The position numbers were made by a program, and so were the translations under genes. Positions 8,121 to 11,542 of a stretch of 11,542 nt of DNA are shown in pieces. Every line of letters starts with the position of its first letter. Within the stretch, counting starts at the first letter, position 1. The notes under the pieces are model-generated. The model did no database searches. It was not told the origin of the DNA and saw only the letters and a list, made by a program, of their open reading frames with translations. This stretch comes from Temnopleurus reevesii. Taxonomy: Eukaryota; Echinodermata; Echinoidea; Temnopleuroida; Temnopleuridae. The stretch lies in contig BQKZ01000440.1 in assembly GCA_036244855.1 (NCBI GenBank), positions 25,384 to 36,925 of the forward strand, read 5' to 3'.

Positions 8121-8480
8121 CTGTGAGTTTTGAACAAAGGAAGGAAATATGGTTGGTGTGAAATGATTTTCATTTACTTACATTTCACTAATGTGCATTG
8201 AATATATAGTCAATGTTAAAAGAAACATCTGTCCCACGATTCAATAGTAATACAAAATATCAACTAATCTGTATTTGACTCAATTTGTACAAATATTAAT
8301 CTATCCCGAAATATTCATGTCGAAATGTTTACTTTGAAATGTTTACTTTGATTAAAATAGTTCCACTGGCTATAAAGTATTATATTATGGGTAAAAAAAT
8401 GTATTTATCAATGATTGGTTAAAACACTTTCACGTGATTGAATATAATTTCGACTAGTTTGGGAACTTGGCCCCAAAAAT
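8121..8480. other. AT-rich intron sequence with a 14-bp tandem pair
   Basis: The only structure seen is a perfect tandem GAAATGTTTACTTT at 8322-8335 and 8336-8349. An ATTGG (inverted CCAAT) near 8413 and CACGTG near 8431 could be promoter elements for the + strand unit that follows, but single short motifs are weak evidence. Confidence 0.5.
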
Positions 8481-8540
8481 TACTATGTGAGAAAATGACG
8501 TAGGTTCATGACGATATTTACGTCACTACTTCACATAGTA
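8481..8540 (+). promoter_or_regulatory. Inverted repeat with CRE-like arms upstream of + strand gene
   Basis: TACTATGTGAGAAAATGACG TA at 8481-8502 pairs with TACGTCACTACTTCACATAG TA at 8519-8540, matching at 18 of 22 positions around a 16-base spacer. The inner ends are TGACGTA and TACGTCA, each close to an ATF/CREB site. It lies about 100 bp before the ATG at 8642, a plausible promoter position. It could instead be a small foldback element. Confidence 0.5.
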
Positions 8541-8637
8541 AAAATATTCGCGACAGTTCAACATGAACTTTTGTGTGCGATCAGTGTGTGCGAACTTCAC
8601 CCGCGAGCGCCAGCTTTGCGATCAGTCATCGCTCATT

Positions 8638-8649
8638 CAAGATGGCGGC
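8638..8649 (+). promoter_or_regulatory. YY1-like motif over the start codon
   Basis: CAAGATGGCGGC contains the start codon at 8642. It matches the well-known YY1 binding consensus (AAGATGGCGGC) that marks the first exon of many animal genes. The same bases give a strong Kozak context (A at -3, G at +4). The preceding 70 bases are GC- and CpG-richer than the surroundings. Confidence 0.55.
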
Positions 8650-9040
8650 CTCCACTTCGCGGAGATTTGGTCAGTTCTCTGACGAGGATTTAGAAGATTT
8701 CATCACTTCAATGGATAGTGAAAACACAAAAAAGCAGATAAAGTACGGGATGTCCGTCTTCAGAGAATTCTGTTCGGAAGTGGGTGTCAATTTTGAGGAT
8801 ACTGGCATGAGCCCTGAAGCGCTCGATGCTCTGCTATCGCAATTCTACGCCGGTGCAAGGAGCAGGAAGGGTGAGTTGTATACCGGTACCAAATAATCTA
8901 TGCAAGCGATCCGCTTCGCTTTACAACGTCACTTCATGAACACCAGAAAAGTTAACATTGTGAAGAACATTGAACAATATTATCGTGAACAAAGACTTTG
9001 CAATGCGCCTACAGTATTTACAGAGACCATCTACTCTAAG
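8642..9040 (+). pseudogene. Crypton-type tyrosine recombinase (DUF3504-like) N-terminal exon with in-frame stop
   Basis: The ATG at 8642 opens MAASTSRRFGQFSDEDLEDF. The frame continues with DSENTKKQIKYGMSVFREF, then LDALLSQFYAGARSRKGELY. This has the look of the N-terminal core-binding (SAM-like) domain of Crypton-derived proteins, the family that gave rise to QRICH1, ZMYM and KCTD1-like genes. After 84 codons a TAA occurs at 8894. The same frame then continues for 48 codons (SMQAIRFALQRHFMNTRK...), which reads as the expected next helices, and ends in phase 0 at a good donor, AAG|GTAAGC (9041). It is therefore a first exon broken by a single stop, or a recent pseudogene. The catalytic R..HxxR..Y domain is not seen downstream. 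It lies antisense inside the alkaline phosphatase B-C intron. The assignment rests on motif memory, not a search. Confidence 0.68.
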
Positions 9041-9083
9041 GTAAGCTTTGTTTTTATTTTATTTGAGCAATTTTTTTTTACCC

Positions 9084-9267
9084 ATAATATAAAACAAATA
9101 TACCTTGCCTTGATTTCGACTTTCTCGTTCAAACTATGGGCCTCGGTGCCTCCAAAAGTACTATTTACTTCGGATCTGCGCCCCTCAGCAAATAGTACTT
9201 TTTGGTCAGCACCTCTTCCCATAGTTTGAACGAGAAAGTCTCAAGGCAAGGTATATTTGTATATTAT
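9084..9267. mobile_element. Foldback element with about 85-base inverted arms
   Basis: The left arm from ATAATATAAAACAAATATAC through TTTCTCGTTCAAACTATGGG and AGTACTATTT is mirrored by the right arm ending GGTATATTTGTATATTAT. The central block TTTCTCGTTCAAACTATGGG pairs perfectly. The arms differ by small indels and by a few bases near the loop, which is about 17 nt (9169-9185). It begins 44 bp after the donor at 9041. There is no coding content. It is a MITE or foldback transposon of unknown family. Confidence 0.85.
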
Positions 9268-9615
9268 CAATGACTGTTTCAAAGTTTTCCTTATAATGTC
9301 GAAGATTTCATGGAATCTACTTCTTCTTTCAAAAGTTATTCTTGATTTTGAAATAAAAGATATAAAGGGTTGGAGGAGTACATTCTTCTTTTGATTGTCG
9401 ATATTTTAAAAAGCTTCGTTTATCATTCTTTGAACAACGATAATAATTGGTGCCACAATTCTGTATGTAATTCATTAGTATTTTAAAAACATAAACTACT
9501 ATAGTTGCTCTTTATCACGACCCAAACAACATCAGGGTAAAATAATGAGCATTTTACGCAACAATCATCAATATTATTAAAGGTGAAATGATCAAACTTA
9601 TGACAAGTTTTTTAC
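9268..9615. other. AT-rich intron sequence, no recognised feature
   Basis: No exon, repeat or RNA gene was recognised between the foldback element and the donor of exon B. Confidence 0.5.
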
Positions 9616-9817
9616 CAATAAGATGATCCGTTTTCTCAGGTTTGACTCGGTCAAAATCTTGTTTATTCCACACATATTTCGACCTCTTTGGGTCTTTGTC
9701 TTGAAGCCAATCTGCGATCAGGTTTCGACCATCGAGCCGCTGCCCGTAGTCGCCCGTGTACTCTGGGTCTTCGACGCTACGGGGTGTGAGCTCTCGACGA
9801 CCACCGCCCATTATCAC
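9616..9817 (-). CDS. Alkaline phosphatase, internal exon B (intact copy)
   Basis: Encodes 67 residues starting VIMGGGRREL, continuing through DPEYTGDYGQRLDGRNLI and YVWNKQDF, and ending KTDHLI plus the first base of a Gly codon. The family pattern (VILGGGR, DPEY, RLDGKNL, W-L, YVWN, HLMG) is followed closely. The Glu of DPEY corresponds to Ca ligand E216 in human placental enzyme (from memory). The acceptor is a strong pyrimidine tract, TTCTTTCTCTGCAG. It joins exon A in phase 0 (NNMN|VIMGGG). The donor is ATTG|GTAAAA, weaker than consensus. Its 5' 142 bases and about 125 bp of upstream intron are duplicated at 9970-10234. Confidence 0.93.
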
Positions 9818-10234
9818 CTGCAGAGAAAGAAGAATCAGAATTAGTGGTACTGTCTGAAACGATGGGATTCATGTAGTTTTCGGAGTAAATTGATGATGAA
9901 TTTGACTGCCAAAGGATTGAAATCCATTCAACCCCATCAAAAATAGTGTATAGCGCATATAGATATGCGATTTCGACCTCTTTGGGTCTTTGTCTTGAAG
10001 CCAATCTGCGATCAGGTTTCGGCCACCGAGCCTCTGCCCGTAGTCGCCCGTGTACTCCGGGTCTTCGACGCTACGGGGTGTGAGCTCTCGACGACCACCG
10101 CCCATTATAACCTAATGAGAAATAAGAATTGGAATTAGTGTTCTCGGAAACACTTTGATTTAGCCATTGCTCCGGTATAAATTAGTGATAACTTTGACCG
10201 GCAAAAGATTGTCCTCCATTCAACTCCATCAAAA
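9676..10234. repeat. Tandem duplication spanning exon B and its upstream intron
   Basis: Unit 1 is about 9676-9944 and unit 2 about 9970-10234, offset 294 bp at the exon end and 291 bp at the far end. The exonic 142 bases differ at only 5 positions. The intronic parts (for example CCATTCAACCCCATCAAAA versus CCATTCAACTCCATCAAAA) align with many more substitutions and indels. The duplication boundary cuts exon B internally, so unit 2 lacks the last 60 exon bases. Confidence 0.88.
9970..10111 (-). pseudogene. Truncated copy of exon B (B')
   Basis: This 142-base copy matches the 5' part of exon B with no indels, from GTTATAATGGGCGG through the codons for DPKRSK. It then diverges abruptly into unrelated sequence. 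Its 3' splice site is intact (TTTCTCATTAG), but the exon's last 60 bases and donor are gone. Of five differences from B, four are synonymous. The other changes Asp to Gly in QRLDGRN. Spliced after exon A in phase 0, it would read about 34 further residues (SHIYMRYTLF...) to a stop at about 9869, with no nearby AATAAA. It is therefore a dead-end exon, an unusual terminal exon, or a splice decoy in the A-B intron. Confidence 0.85.
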
Positions 10235-10527
10235 GTTTGCATAATAAAATAGATGCTAACGCCATTTTTTAGTGAAAGTGAGAGCTATTTCACTCGGCCT
10301 TGTGAGAAAACCATATGTGCTTTTTACACATCTCGGTAATTAATTAATGTTGAAAATGCGAACATCAAAATGGCATTCTTATAAACCCAGCCCTGATTAT
10401 AATAGCTGTATAGTTCTGCATCACATCGTCTGCTGTCCTTTGACGGGTAAACTTGAACCTTATTGTCAATGAAATAGTACCGGGAAGAGATTTTTAAAAA
10501 TACAAACTTCAAACCTTTATTTCATGA
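10235..10527. other. Intron sequence, no recognised feature
   Basis: This lies in the A-B intron. No exon or repeat was recognised. Confidence 0.5.
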
Positions 10528-10845
10528 AGGAGGACATATTCAATTGTTACCAGTTGCACAGAGTAACGGTAGCAAATGGGCACTGTTGCATGAAGACAAA
10601 TACATCCTGACATAGCAACAATACAAACATTATCCTAATGATATATACATGTATGTCTTCGTCCCATAAAGAAAAGCACGTTCTCATGAAAATTGTATAA
10701 ATCGTCCGCGTTTTCATTAAGTGACGAGAACCAAAGGGTACTGTTGCATGAATACAATGGAATCCCGACATAGCAACAATTTAAAGGGCATATCCTATCG
10801 AACTACGCGTTAATTCTAAAGAAGGACACGTTTCAATTGATTTAA
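10528..10845. repeat. Diverged tandem repeat, unit about 150 bp, two to three copies
   Basis: A block GGGCACTGTTGCATGAAGAC..CCTGACATAGCAACAAT at 10578 recurs at 10736 as GGGTACTGTTGCATGAATAC..CCCGACATAGCAACAAT. A second block, a variant of AAAGRAGGACACGTTTCAATTG, occurs near 10530, 10671 and 10821. The offsets are 141-158 bp. It is noncoding and lies in the A-B intron. The similar Cys/His/Thr phrases on the minus strand come from the repeat. Confidence 0.78.
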
Positions 10846-11138
10846 CTAATTTCGTGCAACAATACCCTCCGGCTCCCGTCGTCACTTCGTCATGTTTGTG
10901 AAAACACCGACAAAATATTTGTTTCATGTAAAAGTACTACGGGGATGTTGTTCAAGAGTTGCTATTGATCGCAAGTTGCAGTTGATCGGAACGCGCCAAT
11001 CAAAATTATTGTGTCATGGGCGTCTTGTTAAATGCGCATACCGTTCGCGAATGAAAATGCGCGTTACAATTTTCAAAGTTGCAGTTGATTTGCAGTTGAT
11101 TTTGAACAACACCCCTAAGCGACTACCATCATACTCAC
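10846..11138. other. Intron sequence, no recognised feature
   Basis: GC content is slightly higher than in neighbouring introns, and CAGTTGATTTGCAGTTGATT makes a short local duplication at about 11081-11102. No gene was recognised. Confidence 0.5.
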
Positions 11139-11314
11139 GTTCATGTTATTGCCGTGCTCGATGAGTTGGAGTGCGATGTCCTTGCAGCCTTCTCTGATGT
11201 CCTCATCATCTAGATCGTGGTCATTCTCCCATCGTCTCTCTGGGACGTGAGCATAGAGCGCGGCGGGTGATGCGTGGGTCACACGGGCTGTCGTGACAAG
11301 ACCCGTACTTTTAC
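11139..11314 (-). CDS. Alkaline phosphatase, internal exon A (active-site Arg exon)
   Basis: Encodes 58 full residues starting [16 protein letters not shown] and ending IEHGNNMN. This is the family block GKSVGVVTTTRVQHASPAG..YAH..R.W...GC.DIA.QL. Exon residues H13, S15 and R26 align with H153, Mg ligand S155 and active-site R166 of human placental enzyme (numbering from memory). The Cys of EGCKDIA is also conserved. The acceptor is TTTACTTTCAG|GT, leaving two bases that complete a split codon from the upstream exon, probably Gly. The donor AAC|GTGAGT is excellent and in phase 0 with exon B. The nucleophile Ser exon must lie beyond the window. Confidence 0.93.
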
Positions 11315-11378
11315 CTGAAAGTAAATATGAGGATGGTTAATACGAGAACACACAAATTATGATGATGGCAATGTTTTT

Positions 11379-11542
11379 TGTGGTGTTGGTGGTAACGGTT
11401 GTGATAGTAGTGGCAATGGTCGTGATTGTGGTAGTGGTGGTGAACAGGTGATGGAGATCGTGATGGTGGTGGCGGTGGGTGTGGTGGTGGTGGTGGAGGC
11501 GGGTGGTGGTGGTGCTAGTAGTAGTAGTAGTAGTGGTGGTGG
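11379..11542. repeat. GGT/GTG-rich simple repeat with GTA run
   Basis: Imperfect GGTGGT and GTGGTG repeats continue to the window edge, with a short (GTA)n run at about 11515-11532. It lies in the intron upstream of exon A, about 65 bp from its acceptor. It is noncoding. Confidence 0.9.

Noticed and set aside
7936..8133. 65-codon + strand open frame (SVIPTFDEKE...)
   Set aside because: It is the antisense shadow of phosphatase exon C, which has matching splice sites and family similarity on the minus strand.
9031..9222. Open frames on both strands over the foldback at 9084-9267
   Set aside because: The near-palindrome makes both strands look alike, and neither protein resembles a known family.
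1..11542. tRNA, rRNA, CRISPR array or bacterial operon features
   Set aside because: None was seen. Exon-intron structure and repeat content show a eukaryotic nuclear locus. The tandem arrays here are diverged and lack the short, regular, identical repeats of a CRISPR.

Overview
This is a eukaryotic, almost certainly metazoan, genomic window. Short GC-richer exons with GT/AG borders sit in long AT-rich introns packed with tandem repeats, foldback (MITE-like) elements and trinucleotide runs. The exons are recognisably animal alkaline phosphatase. Together with a Crypton/DUF3504-type recombinase fragment and many foldback repeats, they suggest a marine invertebrate. An echinoderm such as a sea urchin or sea star is my guess, but nothing in the sequence proves it.

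The backbone is one alkaline phosphatase gene on the minus strand, running off both window ends. Four internal exons were placed by family similarity and splice phase: A 11314-11139, B 9817-9616, C 8120-7977 and D 1723-1532. The phases chain perfectly (2+174; 201+1; 2+141+1; 2+189+1) and give 237 continuous residues holding the Mg-ligand region, active-site Arg, Ca-site region and four Zn ligands. The nucleophile-Ser exon would lie beyond 11542. The last Zn-His and the C-terminus would lie below position 1.

Exons B and D are accompanied by 3'-truncated copies: B' at 10111-9970, D' at 2520-2441 and D'' at 2214-2135. Each lies upstream (in gene direction) of its intact partner, keeps its 3' splice site and loses its 5' splice site. 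D' and D'' end at the same codon and run directly into (TTC)n, the GAA expansion seen on the + strand. Nine of the eleven distinct exonic differences from the intact exons are synonymous, although the adjacent intron copies are much more diverged. This is the most interesting signal in the window.

In the B-C intron, on the + strand, lies a first-exon-like fragment of a Crypton-type tyrosine recombinase family protein (8642-9040). It has an in-frame TAA, a YY1-like motif over its ATG and a CRE-like inverted repeat about 100 bp upstream. The 6.2 kb C-D intron holds three foldback/MITE-like elements, a three-copy 93-bp repeat and a GC-rich hairpin. Diverged tandem arrays occupy 1-1190 (about 160-bp unit) and 10528-10845 (about 150-bp unit). 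A GGT-rich run lies upstream of exon A at the right edge.
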